Assembly (NCBI GenBank): GCA_030770535.1
Contig: JASVEC010000053.1
Span: 62,001-126,000 of the forward strand
DNA from: Batkoa obscura
Taxonomy: Eukaryota; Entomophthoromycota; Entomophthoromycetes; Entomophthorales; Batkoaceae
DNA: 64,000 bases
Reading direction: 5' to 3'
The notes beneath the pieces are model-generated. The model did not search any database, was not told where the DNA came from, and was given only the letters and a program-made list of their open reading frames with translations. Positions 10,480 to 21,659 of the stretch are shown here, in pieces. A program made the position numbers and the translations under genes. How positions within the stretch are numbered: position 1 is the stretch's first letter; each line of letters starts with the position of its first letter.

Positions 10480-11970
10480 ATGATGGATAATAAGCATATA
10501 ACAAAAAAAAGAGTATATGGGCCTAAGAAAGAGATAAATAAATACAATGATAATGTTATAAAAAGTATCGTGGAATATTTGCCAACTTCAGACCGGATAA
10601 GATTGATGGACCTAAGTCAAGCCTTTTCTTGGCAAATCTTTGTTAGTTTTTTAGAAGATTTGACTGATGACTGGCTAAGGGGAGATATGGACGAACTGGA
10701 TAACAATTTAACTACTTTTGGTAATATAGTTAAAACAATAACAATTAACACATGTCAAAGTACTGAGTTTTATGTTTATGTATTTAGTAAATGTATGAAC
10801 GCTACAATGGTTGTTTTAGACGAATGCAATGTTAATGAGATTCTAGATGCCGTTTACTCAACATATGGTCCAACTCTAGAGCATCTTGATATTGGTTCTC
10901 CATTTGATGATGAACCTCCAGAAGACTTAGCACAGATACCTAACTTCCCAAATTTAGATACGCTGAAAATACAACGTATGTGTATCAATGCCAGTTATTT
11001 GAATGAATTATTATATTTTGTACCTGATGCGCTTGTCGTGCTTCACCTTAGCCGACTCACTACTGTAGATGCTAGTTTAATGCGGTCATTACTATCAAAG
11101 TTTACTAATTTAATGGATTTAGAACTTTTAGGTGATTTTTTTGTAGAAAGTGCTGTAATGTGTTTAGATACACCATTACCAAAATTAGAGTCCCTTTCGA
11201 TTGGTAATATCGGAAGTTTATCAAGGGCAGCTCATAAATTAAAGTTAAAAGCGAGTAATATACCCAGTTTAAATGAGTTTAAATTGTTTGGAGTTGAAGG
11301 ACTTAGTGATGATGGAAATCGTATGCCGCATCTTTTAAATCATATGAACTATCCCATGGAATCAATCACAATGTGTTTTATGAATATGGATGTAGAATAT
11401 ACATTTAATTCCCAAAAGTTCCCCAATCTTAGACAGCTATATTTAGAAAATTGTGATGGATTTAACATAGACTTAATTACTCACTGTTTCACTCGACTTC
11501 CAAATCTAGATAAATTAGTAATTAATCAATGCAATTTAAATGACGAATATTTTGTGAATTTATCCAAAAGGCCTAAAAAAGCAAGGACAAGTTGTAATTT
11601 AAAAATGTTTACTTTCAGAAATGGAGATGAAAAAATAGGAATAGAATTCATTTACTTTTTAAGGCTACATTTAACTTCTGTTGAACATTTAGATGTAACA
11701 AATACAATGGCTGAAGATGACTTAGATTTAGAACACATAGCTAGAAGGCTAAAAGAAATATCCAGTACAAAAATGTCCTTAAAAACTTTTCGCTTTGGTA
11801 ACTCGTTTGTAGATGAAGAACTTGTAGAATGCTTTTTAGAGTTAAGTCCAGATATAGTAGAGGTAGAAACTGAAGATATTGACCATGCAGATATAATATC
11901 TAAACACAGAGATGCTTATAATAAGGCTATTACAATTTATTCTGATATGGATAATGATCTTGAGCTTTGA
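10480..11970 (+). CDS. F-box-like/leucine-rich-repeat protein, divergent
   Basis: Single-exon 496-residue protein. Residues 20-55 (NDNVIKSIVEYLPTSDRIRLMDLSQ and after) look like a weak F-box, followed by irregular leucine-rich repeats to about 480 (for example LEHLDIGSP, LDTLKIQRMC, LVVLHLSRL, LMDLELLG, LRQLYLENCDGF, LDKLVINQCNL, VEHLDVTNTM). Proteins of this build usually serve as substrate adaptors of SCF ubiquitin ligases and act in the cytosol or nucleus; the substrate is unknown. Two Met codons open the frame (MM at 10480 and 10483), either of which could be the start. Large families of such genes are common in early-diverging fungi, and this one looks fast-evolving compared with the F-box gene at 27461. 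Confidence 0.65.
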   Translation: MMDNKHITKKRVYGPKKEINKYNDNVIKSIVEYLPTSDRIRLMDLSQAFSWQIFVSFLEDLTDDWLRGDMDELDNNLTTFGNIVKTITINTCQSTEFYVYVFSKCMNATMVVLDECNVNEILDAVYSTYGPTLEHLDIGSPFDDEPPEDLAQIPNFPNLDTLKIQRMCINASYLNELLYFVPDALVVLHLSRLTTVDASLMRSLLSKFTNLMDLELLGDFFVESAVMCLDTPLPKLESLSIGNIGSLSRAAHKLKLKASNIPSLNEFKLFGVEGLSDDGNRMPHLLNHMNYPMESITMCFMNMDVEYTFNSQKFPNLRQLYLENCDGFNIDLITHCFTRLPNLDKLVINQCNLNDEYFVNLSKRPKKARTSCNLKMFTFRNGDEKIGIEFIYFLRLHLTSVEHLDVTNTMAEDDLDLEHIARRLKEISSTKMSLKTFRFGNSFVDEELVECFLELSPDIVEVETEDIDHADIISKHRDAYNKAITIYSDMDNDLEL

Positions 11971-12653
11971 TGATTTTGTATAAAAAGAAATGAGAACGAA
12001 ATATTTAAATAATAGTATTTTATATTAAAATTGATCGAAAAGTCGACTCCTAGGTACCTTTGCCTTCCTTCAGTATAAGCAGCTAGCTGAAAGCTTTAAA
12101 ATGGGCTAATTTATAGTGTAATTTCTTTCACTATCTTATATAACATTTCTGTAGAAAATTTAAAACTTACCTAATTAAACTTTAGCAATAATATTGCTGC
12201 AAAAGCAATTATCTTGTAAATGAATTAACATTTATAATTTCATATTAATTAATTTTATTTATAGTTTAAAATTTAAGTACCTAGATAATATATGAGGATG
12301 TATTTTTTGTTTAACAATTTTACTAACAATCTTTCTACTCAAATAGCGCTTAAAAAACGGAGAAGTAATGAAATCAAAAAAAGCACCCCATATCAAGTAT
12401 AGAATTTGAGAATTAAATAATAACGAAGTTTGATTTCATTGTATTACTGCAAACTTTAATATAAAAATCAAAAAATTTACTCCAAAATTTCTCTCTAATA
12501 GAATTTTAACACTAAAAAACAGCTACTTTATATTAGATTTAACTGTAAAATGACAAAAATTTATATTTATATTTAAAAAAGATTTTCAATGCAATAACAA
12601 TTGACAAAGAGCTTACTTTTAATCTAAAAAAATTAATTTGGCAAAACTCAAAA
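11971..12653. other. intergenic region with one MITE
   Basis: Shared 3' side of the F-box/LRR gene and PAT1 (convergent). Apart from MITE copy 2 nothing is recognisable. Confidence 0.5.
12290..12393 (+). repeat. MITE copy 2
   Basis: Full-length member; left end ATATGAGGATGTATTTTTTG, right end AAGCACCCCATAT. Lies between two convergent genes. Confidence 0.83.
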
Positions 12654-14880
12654 CTAAACATTAACTTGAGAAGCATCCAATCCGAGGGCATGCAAAAACA
12701 GATTAACATTGGTAATTTTAGTAGCTGCAACATCACTAGGTAAATGGCCACGAGAGGCAAGAGTGATTTGCTCAATAACTTTATCACTAAAAAGATTAAG
12801 TGGTGAATTAAAAATCTAGCTTAAAATTACCGAAGTTCCAACACGAGGGTATGCTGTTGATCAAGATTAAGGCCTACTGAAAGAGAAGCCAGAAACTGCC
12901 AAGCGTATAAATCATCAATTTGAGACATGAGTGATGGAAAAATGGCCAAAAAATGATTTTGTAGTGAATTAAATAAATTCGAGAATAATTCAGAGCTATA
13001 ATAAAATAATTAATAATTGGTTATTTCAGAATTTTAAATTATAACCTTCTAGCTAATGGCACTTCAGGCGATGGTGCCATCATTCCAATAAAACTTCCTC
13101 CTGATTGTCTGAGTACTTCAATTCGGGTCAAGAAAATGGTCAAAAAGGCTAAACCAACTTTAGAACGTGAAATAGCAACCACATTATTCTTTTCCATTAA
13201 AATAGAAAGTAATCCATTAACAATTACAAGTGGAGCTTCACTTATATAGGCCATAACTAATGGCAGCACGGATGAAAGAAAAAGTTCAATTTCATCTGTA
13301 ACAATAGGAGGTAATCGACCCTTCGGTGGACATATTCCATTCTTGACTACATTCAAGTCTTCAAAATGGGTAAGCAAAACTGAAATAAAGTTCAAAGTGT
13401 GATCCCTTGACATTAACCTCCCATATCTTAAAATAAGTTTTTTGCCCTTAGCTGAGTTTAAAAAATGAACGATGGAATATGAGTTTCTATTCAAATAAAT
13501 AAAATAATAATAATAAATAAACTAGAATTACCCTTCATCCCCGATACCAAAAGTTTCCCAAAGATCGATACAAACAGACTCAAAGTTTCTAGCCCTAAAT
13601 TAAAAATAAACATTAGCTTAAATTTAGACTTAAAAATAACTTTACCATTCGTCAAGCTTAGCTCTTTCTTCATTTGTCCCATACTTCAAAATAGGTCGAT
13701 TACGTGCCAATTGTTCAATTTCAAGTAAATAAACGTACATCTTTTCAATTAATAATGCAGTTTTCTTTCGTTCTAATGGCGTTTGTGAAACAAAGGATGA
13801 GCGATATGGCAAGTTGGTAATGCGTCCTAGAGAGGCTGGGCGCTAATTATTTATTAAAAATAGCTCAGTTTAGTTTTAAGTTAATTACCTGAGTATTTGC
13901 ACCAGAACCATTTAAAATATCCAAGCCTGAACTTAATCCTTCTGAAGGTGATCGCTGATGATTTACTTGCAAGACCATTTTAGGGTTGCGGCTTGATTTT
14001 TGAGCTACTTTTCCAAGTGCATTTTCTAATCCCTTCTTTGAGTTTTCTTGTCTTCTTTTAGTATCAGCTACCACCTTAGCTAATTGTTTCTGCATCTTTT
14101 GCAGCTCATTATTTTTATGGCCTCGCCCATTATTCCCTTGCTCATTACCTTTATCGTTAATGTTTCCAATAGTTCCAGTAAATGAATTAAGCATTTCGAA
14201 ATAAAAATCATCCACTTTTAAAGAATCCGAGTTAGAAACTAACTGTGAAAGTTGGACCCTAAGTACAAAATCCTTATCATTTTGACACATGAACTTAGCT
14301 TCTTTCGCCTGTCTTTTATTTAACTTTTTTAAACAATTATTAATATAATATAATTACCATCTTTTCTTCTTTCAATAACCTTGCTTTTCTTCTTTCTAGC
14401 TTAATACTTTCCCAATCCACTTTTTTTAGATAAACTGGAGCTTCATGGGTTGGAGCTGGGGAACCAAAAAGATCATCTAATGAAATATTAACTCCAAAAG
14501 CAGGGCCAGGAACATTTGGCTCGTTCCACATCTCCATAGGCTTACTCAACCCTGGAGCCGGTTTAATAGCGTTAGTTGGTTTAAATCCAGGTGGAGCTCT
14601 CTTATTCTGAGGAGGAAGGGGCCTTTCAGGTATCAATTTGTTACTTGCAGTAAAATCAAAATCCTTATCTAAACTATGTTAGGTTAAAAAACAAACTTTA
14701 ATTAAATTTAATACCAATGTTCTCTAATGAAGAGCTACCAAAAGTTTGATCGTTTAAAGCATCAATCGCAAATAAATCGTCGTCTAATGGCACACCATAC
14801 TCTGCTTTTTTTCCTTTACTTTTTTGTCTACCGCCTCCCTTTGGAAGCGCTGTATCAAATCCAAAAAAACTCCCACTCAT
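12654..14880 (-). CDS. PAT1: Pat1-family mRNA decapping activator (8 exons)
   Basis: Exons as read on the minus strand: 14715-14880, 14358-14668, 13889-14308, 13646-13842, 13532-13594, 13046-13486, 12831-12995 and 12654-12786. They join in frame to about 631 residues. The start MSGSFFGFDTALP is the conserved Pat1 N-terminus that contacts the Dhh1 helicase. A Pro-rich linker follows, then KFMCQNDKDFVLRVQLSQLV (Pat1 core), and the helical C-terminal domain (DEWARNFESVCIDLWETFG, SIVHFLNSAKGKKLILRYGRLM, ending NVNLFLHALGLDASQVNV) that binds Lsm1-7 and Dcp2. The protein acts in cytoplasmic P-bodies, linking deadenylated mRNA to decapping. Introns are 37-66 bp with GTAATT/GTAAAG-type donors. All exon phases agree, so the model is well supported. 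Confidence 0.93.
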
Positions 14881-15390
14881 CTGTTTTGATTACAAGTTTT
14901 AAAATGAAATTGCTTTTTAAAAATAACTGACTTTTAGTTGATTACCGAGTGCATTTGATTGGCCTATATTGTCGTAAAAAATGCTTAGCAAAAAAAATTG
15001 GATGATGATTCAATATTTCTGTTAAAGACAGCTTATTTTTTTTGTTCTAATAGTTAATGTTTTTAGTATGCTATAGCATTTCCTAGAACCAATTCGCTTA
15101 TCTTCAGCTGAAAATTCATTTAAAATATTCACTAAATTTCTAAATTAATTAACGTTTCCAATTAATAGATGAATAAAAGTTATTAAGAAATAAAACAAAA
15201 GATGAAGCCAAGTGTAGCATGGCCGAACTTAAGTTCTAATTTATAAATTAAAACGTTCTCGGTTAAAAAAATTGAAGTTGGCCAAATTTATAGATACAAA
15301 CTTTCTCTAGCGAGGAATTGTTTTATTAAAACGATCAAACTAAAATTTCCTGTTATTTTATGGAAATATGTTGCTTTGTAGAAATAAGAC

Positions 15391-15488
15391 ATATGGGGAT
15401 GTATTTTTAAGATTTTACTAGCAATTATTCTACTTAAATAGCACTTAAAAAATGGAAAAATAATGAAATCAAAAAAACACCGACATAT
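15391..15488 (+). repeat. MITE copy 3 (slightly short)
   Basis: Left end ATATGGGGATGTATTTTT, right end AACACCGACATAT; a small deletion after the left end makes it about 98 bp. Confidence 0.8.
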
Positions 15489-15552
15489 GTTATTGAAAGA
15501 GTATGACTTGTAAGAACAGTTATAACAAATTAAAATTAAAGGATAACTTGGA

Positions 15553-15623
15553 TTATTATTTTTTAAGCACTATTTGAGTGGAAAGATTGTAGTAAAATTC
15601 TTAAACAAAAAAATACATCCCCA
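15553..15623 (-). repeat. MITE copy 4, truncated
   Basis: Reverse-oriented partial copy starting inside the element (TTTTTTAAGCACTATTTGAGTG) and ending AAATACATCCCCA. About 65 bp from copy 3 and inverted to it. Confidence 0.75.
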
Positions 15624-15854
15624 CTTAATGAAAACAAGAGAATAAAAAAGCTATAATACTAGATCAATATTTTATAAATTACGCCAAATATTATATGTAG
15701 AGTAATTGTGATGTTAACCAAATAATATAATTTATTATTGCTAAAACATTCAAGTTAACATACATAATAAGAGTTATAAAAAGTTATATATCTTTTAACA
15801 TCACTATAGACTAAAAATATTTTGGGATGTTTTTATTATGCTTGCAATTTTGGT

Positions 15855-18188
15855 TTAGTCAAAAGGAACTCTTTGTAAAGCTAATAATATATTCTTCATC
15901 ATATGATCAAAATATTCTATGCAATCTAATTTACTAACTGTTGAAATCGCATAATCAATAACATCTTTTACATCAATTGCTATATCTTGGGATATATCCA
16001 AATTCGAGGATAAACAAGTCCTGATAAATCCTTTAATAAATGAAAAAAACAGCTCTGAAGGATTCAACATATAGGAATAAGGTGCTAAAAAATGTAGCTG
16101 ATGCTTAGTGCCACTTAAAATCTTTTTCGCTATCTCAGCACCATGAACCCTAGTATCATCTAATATTATATGAAACCCATGCATACTTTGATCTTTATCG
16201 AGGATAGTAATTAGCCCTATAATAAATTTAGTAAAATTAACGCTTTTACGCATTTCATCAGAAAAAGTGTAATGTACAACTCCTTTTCGAGAAATTGCTA
16301 ATATTAAAGTTTGGCTTCTATCTTTCATAGTTGGAATAGCTACAGGTATGTTCGCTTCGCCAATTGATTGTTCAGTTGTTTTGTTTAAATGAAAATCAAA
16401 CCCAGATTCATGAATGAATATACATTCATCGATATGGTTAAAACAATGTTGAATAAAATGCATAGCATATTCAGCTCTTTTAGATACAATAAACTCTTCA
16501 TTTATTTTGTCCAAAACACAACTTGACCCCCTAAATATTACTTTTAGTGACTCCAATGCATTACTTATTGAAGCCAACTCCAATTTAACCCCTATTCGAT
16601 TATACAATATCATTTGTAATTGATCTAAAGTATATTTACAATTCTCCTCAATAATTTTTTCAATTTCTAAAGTAGCCTGCTCCATTAAAACTGAATAATC
16701 AGTCACTATTTTATTTTCTGTCTTTATCTCTGTATTAGTTTTTTTTTCATTCCAAATAGTCACCTTTGTTTCTTTGAAGATGGCAGACGACTGTTCCAAT
16801 GCATCTTTTATAGCTACTTTTTGATCTTCAATTGGGACCATTAAATTATTTATGTTGATATCATCTATGCTACCTTCCTTTTGAGGATATATAATTTTAT
16901 TTATTCGATTGAAATTAACTAGCAACTGCTCTGATACATCCTTTATAACTATTTTTTGATTCTTGGTTGGTAAAATTGAGCTATTAATATTAATTTGATC
17001 GATTCTACTATCCTTTTGAGGATCTTTGATTCCATTTTTTCCTTTAATTTCATGAAAACTTAGTTTATCATCCTCTATTGAAATTGATTCATCATCCTCT
17101 ATTACAATTATTTCGTTGTCTTTTTGTGTATCTACTCCGAAATCTTTCTTGATATTTGTATATCTAGTTTTATTTATTTCTTGGATTTCTTGAAAACTTA
17201 TATCATCATCATTTATTACAATTATTTCATCATCATCAATTACAATTATTTCATTTTCTTTTCGTAAATTTGATTCATCATTTTTCTGAGCACCTATTAC
17301 TTTACTATTTCGATTGCTTACTTTTTCTGCATTTAAATTCTCTTTTTGGTTGTATTCGTAATTACCTTCAGCTTTATTATAAATAAACAACTTTTCTACT
17401 GTTTCGTTTGTAGAGTTTCCTTTTTCATTAAATAGCCTCGATAATTTATTATTGTTATTATTATTGACAACTATTTCATTACGCATTTGACCAAGAAACC
17501 TTTTTAAATTAACACGATTCTCCAAATCGATTTTTCCTAAAGCTACAAGTTCCACTAAGTTCTTTTTTGCTTGTAAAGCAATATCCTCTGCAGTAGCATA
17601 GCTAATAGACAGCTCCTCTGATGCTTCTTTTATAGATTTTCCTTTTTTAATCATTAGCTTTAACAGATCCTCTTTAACCTCATATTCTGTTCTATTATAA
17701 AACCTAGCAAGTGTTTCTTCTGGTTTTTTATCTTTTTGTGTACCTAATTCCCCTAAATCTACGCCCTTTTTTAATCTCTTCCTTCCTTTCTTAACTTTAT
17801 GATATGTTTTCGAATGGCCAATAAATACCTTTTCCCCTGTTTCTTTTATTGGCATACCTTGACTAATTACCAATCCTGATAAGCACTCATTACTCTTATT
17901 GTTTTTTTTATTATAAGGCTTAACTGGGGATTCCATAAGGCTGTCATCTTTTTTTGCACTTGCTTCTAATACACTTAAAACTTTTTTCAGCCTCATTCTC
18001 TCTTGAGTAACACTATAATAAGCAGCGCTATAACCAATACACAACCGCTCAGATGCTTCTTTTATTGACATTCCTTGATTAGTTACCAAATCAAATAGCT
18101 TTTGTTCAGCTTCGCTGTTCATTTTACCATTGTTTTGACCCCCATAATCTCCTAGCATATTATTTAGATCTGTTATTTCATTTGACAT
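15855..18188 (-). CDS. DDE transposase-like protein with four HTH repeats and SIM-like motifs
   Basis: Intact single-exon 777-residue protein. N-terminal part: four HTH-like repeats about 70-76 residues apart (near 31-70, 102-141, 174-215 and a worn one at 250-290), each of the form L..L...G.SIKEASE.L.IGYS. Middle (310-380): acidic, with EIIVIDDDEIIVINDDD and EIIVIEDDE, which fit SUMO-interacting motifs. C-terminal part (about 560-735): DDE_3/Tc1-like fold with FIHESGFD (588-597), IILDDTRVHG (674-683) and YSYMLNPSE (704-712). In active relatives the first motif reads FIDESGF; here His593 replaces the first catalytic Asp, while D677 and E712 remain. It may be a dead transposase or a host-adopted DNA-binding protein; the long open frame favours recent activity or selection. 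A decayed relative lies just upstream (18950-20640). Neighbouring MITEs also have TA flanks, as Tc1-type elements do, but no link is shown. Confidence 0.75.
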   Translation of the reverse strand: MSNEITDLNNMLGDYGGQNNGKMNSEAEQKLFDLVTNQGMSIKEASERLCIGYSAAYYSVTQERMRLKKVLSVLEASAKKDDSLMESPVKPYNKKNNKSNECLSGLVISQGMPIKETGEKVFIGHSKTYHKVKKGRKRLKKGVDLGELGTQKDKKPEETLARFYNRTEYEVKEDLLKLMIKKGKSIKEASEELSISYATAEDIALQAKKNLVELVALGKIDLENRVNLKRFLGQMRNEIVVNNNNNNKLSRLFNEKGNSTNETVEKLFIYNKAEGNYEYNQKENLNAEKVSNRNSKVIGAQKNDESNLRKENEIIVIDDDEIIVINDDDISFQEIQEINKTRYTNIKKDFGVDTQKDNEIIVIEDDESISIEDDKLSFHEIKGKNGIKDPQKDSRIDQININSSILPTKNQKIVIKDVSEQLLVNFNRINKIIYPQKEGSIDDININNLMVPIEDQKVAIKDALEQSSAIFKETKVTIWNEKKTNTEIKTENKIVTDYSVLMEQATLEIEKIIEENCKYTLDQLQMILYNRIGVKLELASISNALESLKVIFRGSSCVLDKINEEFIVSKRAEYAMHFIQHCFNHIDECIFIHESGFDFHLNKTTEQSIGEANIPVAIPTMKDRSQTLILAISRKGVVHYTFSDEMRKSVNFTKFIIGLITILDKDQSMHGFHIILDDTRVHGAEIAKKILSGTKHQLHFLAPYSYMLNPSELFFSFIKGFIRTCLSSNLDISQDIAIDVKDVIDYAISTVSKLDCIEYFDHMMKNILLALQRVPFD

Positions 18189-18949
18189 TGGGATCTAAAA
18201 TTAAATAGTTAATTAAAATATAATACAGCTTGCTTAGATTAAAATAAATATTTATTTTATTGCTTGAAAACATCTGATCAAAAGGTTTAGTTTCATAGTT
18301 GTTAGAATTTAATCTAAAAAGGACTAAATTTATTCAATCTAGCTTCCATCTTACCTGATCTTGAAATATATATTTAAGTTCTTCTTATATAAGTTTTATT
18401 GACATTAAAAGTCCGCCCAGTCCTTAATTCAATTACGTTTAAAAAAAAACTAAAGTTAATATTTTTAAAACTGGAATTTATTTATAAAATAAATTTCTAC
18501 TTTCTAATGTGCTGTTCATTTTTAAGTTGCGTTTTAGCATGAAATCTGCAATTTTTTAAAAACCTTTGAAGATAAATTCCCAAGTAGTTCATTTTTGAAA
18601 GTAAGTAGAAGGTAAATAAACTGAATAAGTGAAAAGGTATAAGAAACCTGCAACTACCCTCTAAATAAAAAAAATTCCAAAAAAAATTATTTAAAATCAA
18701 CTATTTTATAAAACTGAAGTCCTTCTTTATAGATAAAAGTTGCCTTTTATAACAAATTCAGTACAAATACATATCCATTCTTTTTGTTTTTTAAATTAAA
18801 ATACTATAAAATATTTTAGCTTTTCTAATTGAAATAATTACTATAGTAATCAAAAAACTAAAAAGATATTTCAATTTTAAGTTTAATCAGTACAAAATAA
18901 TAAGAAATCACAACAAAGCTATCAACGTTTTGTAAAGCATAGACTAAAA

Positions 18950-20640
18950 TTATTTCATAATTTATTTGCTCAAATTTAAGTTGCTCAAATAAAACTTTAT
19001 ACAAAGCCAACAATATATTCTTTACCATATATTCGAAATGTTCTATGGAATCCTATTTGTTTACTGTTAGAACTGTATGTCTAATAATATCTTTTAAATC
19101 AACATCAATAGTTTGAGATCCATTTGAATTTCACAATAAATAACTCCTAATAAATTTCTTAATACAAGAAAAAAGATGTTTTGGATTTAATATACAAGAA
19201 TAAGGTGCTAAAAAATGTAATTGATGCTTAGTACCACTTAAAAATAGTTTTACTTGATCTATTATCTGTTCTAGTATTGTCCAAAATTATGTGAGGTTCT
19301 TATACCTTCTGGTCTTTATCTAAAACGATAGCTAATTTTATAGTTAAATTAATAAGAGTAAAGCTTTTATGAATTTCACCTGGTATAATAGAATGTACAG
19401 TCTCTTTTCAAGATATTGCTAATATTAAAGTTTGACTTTTATCTTTTATAGTTGGAATATATTCATTTCACCAATTAATTGCTCAGTTAGTTTTTTTAAA
19501 CAAAAATTAAATCCTGGTTGATAAATAAATACACATTTATCAATATCTCTAAAGCAATTTTTCATAAAATATTTAAATATCTTGCTCTTTTAGATACTAT
19601 GGATCCTTCATTTATTTTATCTGTAATATTGTTTGAGTTATTAATCATGATTCTTAATGATTTTGATGTATCACTTATTAAAATTAGCTTCACTTTAACC
19701 CATATTCGATCATACGTATTATTTGTATTTGGTCTAAAGTATATTTATGATTCTCCTCAATAATCTTTTCGACTTCTATTGTACCTCGTCCCATTAAAAT
19801 CAAACAATTACTTATTCTTTTGTTTCCCAATTCTGCATCCTTGTTAGATCTTTTCTCTCTTCTAAAGAATCACATTTATATTACTATTGTTATCTGGTAA
19901 TTGCCCCAATACATCATGTAAACATTTCTTGATCCTTGAATAGTGATAATAAATTATTTACCTTACCATTTTTTTTGAAGGTTTTTGACTTTACTTGTTT
20001 CATTCTCCTCCTGTATGCTTGTTTCGCCATCTTCAAGGCTACTTAATTCACTATCTCTCAAGGCACCAAAGTCATAGTCCTGCTGTGTATTAAATTTACT
20101 ATCTTCTTATTTGCTAAATTCATCTCCTTACTAGATACTTAATTCATCCCAGTTTCATTATAACAGTTTATTGCACTTACAATTTTTTTATTTTACTTTT
20201 TCTTGTAAAAGAGTACTAAGTGAGTTACCATAACTAATAAACAATAGTTTATCTGAATCTTTTATATACATTTTTTGTCTATTTACTAACTTGATTTTCT
20301 TTTATTCAACTTGTCGATTTTTTTATTACATTTGTCGGCAAACTTTTTTAATTTTTCATCTTTTTCAATATTGATTTCACCTAACTTTATTGCTTTTCTT
20401 AATTTCTTTTTCCTTGAGATATTATGATCCCTGTAGTATAATAATTGATTGATAATCGCTTTACTGCTTCTTTTATAGAAACTCCTTGTTTAATTATTAA
20501 TCTTATTAATTCGTTTTTAATTTGTTCATTAGTTTTATTATAGCTTCGAACGATATTAATTCCTTAATCTTGACTTTTTTTTTCTTACTCTATTTGATAT
20601 TCTAACCTGAATTTAATATAAAAGTATCCATTCAAAATTC
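18950..20640 (-). pseudogene. decayed relative of the neighbouring DDE/HTH transposase
   Basis: Across this span the minus strand gives broken stretches matching the gene at 15855-18188 in the same order. From its 5' side: an HTH repeat (LIRLIIKQGVSIKEAVKRLS near 20450-20530), a second worn HTH repeat (near 20200-20290), VFIYQPGFN (near 19530) for FIHESGFD, and HIILDNTRT (near 19280) for HIILDDTRVH. Frames are interrupted by stops and shifts throughout, so it cannot make the protein. DNA upstream of both copies is also alike (18400-18475 with 20800-20885), so the duplicated unit is larger than the coding part. The first catalytic position is Tyr here and His in the intact copy, so loss of Asp may predate their split. 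Confidence 0.75.
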
Positions 20641-21659
20641 AAGATAGTTGCTTTTATTCAACTTATTGATTCAATCTATTTAACTTAAGCTCTTAGCTTT
20701 AGATAATTGAGGACATACTATCTAAAACGAATTCTTTTAATCCATTTCAATTCCCTTCCTACCTAATATTAAATAAATGGTCGAATTCTTTTTGTACAAT
20801 ATAATTGAAGTTGAAGCCCTTATCTGTCTTCAATTCAACCGAGTTTAAGAAAAGAATTGATGTTAATATTTAAAAATGAAAGCTAAAAGTTCAATCAAGC
20901 TTAATAGATTAAACCTCCTTTTTAAAAACGAATGCATTGAAACCTTTTTGAATGAAACGAAATTTTAAGTTGATGGTAAGATATAGCCTGTTACAACACT
21001 TTTGCGATTTTTTTAGCGCTAATTTTTATAAGTAGATTATATATAGCGAATTTCTTTAGAACCTATTTCTTATACTTGGCTGAATTTTGACATAATTTTT
21101 TTTCATAAATTAATAGTCAAATAGATCTCATAAGAGTTGCATTAGCTGTAAGTTCTTCCTTATAGTCCCAAAAATGTTCCTGTTAAATTTCTATTAAGTC
21201 TTTTAAAGTTGCTGAAATTTTATTTTAAAAATAATCAAAGTAAATGATGTTAAGAAATGAAAAATAAAGCATAAAAAGGCTTGTATTGTGTACTTATAAC
21301 ATAATCTTACTTTTAATTAAAAATAAAGATTAGTTTTTTAGTTGAAAATTGGGGAGTTTTGAACATATTAATTATAAGGAAAAAGCTAAACTATATCTCA
21401 TGAAAATTATTCTGCTTTATGGAAAATAACAAACACATTATTTTTAGAGTATTTGATAGATACTATTAAGCAGCAGTAAAATCTTGACTGTTATAAAGTT
21501 TCAAGAAACCTATTGAAGATAATATTTATAAAATCCAAATTAATACAAAAGCTAGGAAAATAGATTAAATCTCCGTCAAAATGATGTCATTCTTTAGCTT
21601 ATAAATTGCTTTAGTTTTCAAATTTAGTTATTTTTTTAAAATTTCCAACTATTTTAACG
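20641..21659. other. intergenic region upstream of the Vam7-like gene
   Basis: The left part (to about 20890) is non-coding DNA shared with the 5' flank of the intact DDE gene (18400-18475). The rest is AT-rich with no recognised feature. The Vam7-like gene promoter lies at the right end. Confidence 0.45.

Larger units (their letters stand above)
14881..15854. other. spacer between PAT1 and the DDE gene, with two MITEs
   Basis: Upstream region of PAT1 and downstream region of the transposase-like gene. It holds MITE copies 3 and 4 in opposite orientation. No terminal inverted repeat for the DDE gene could be fixed by eye. Confidence 0.5.
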
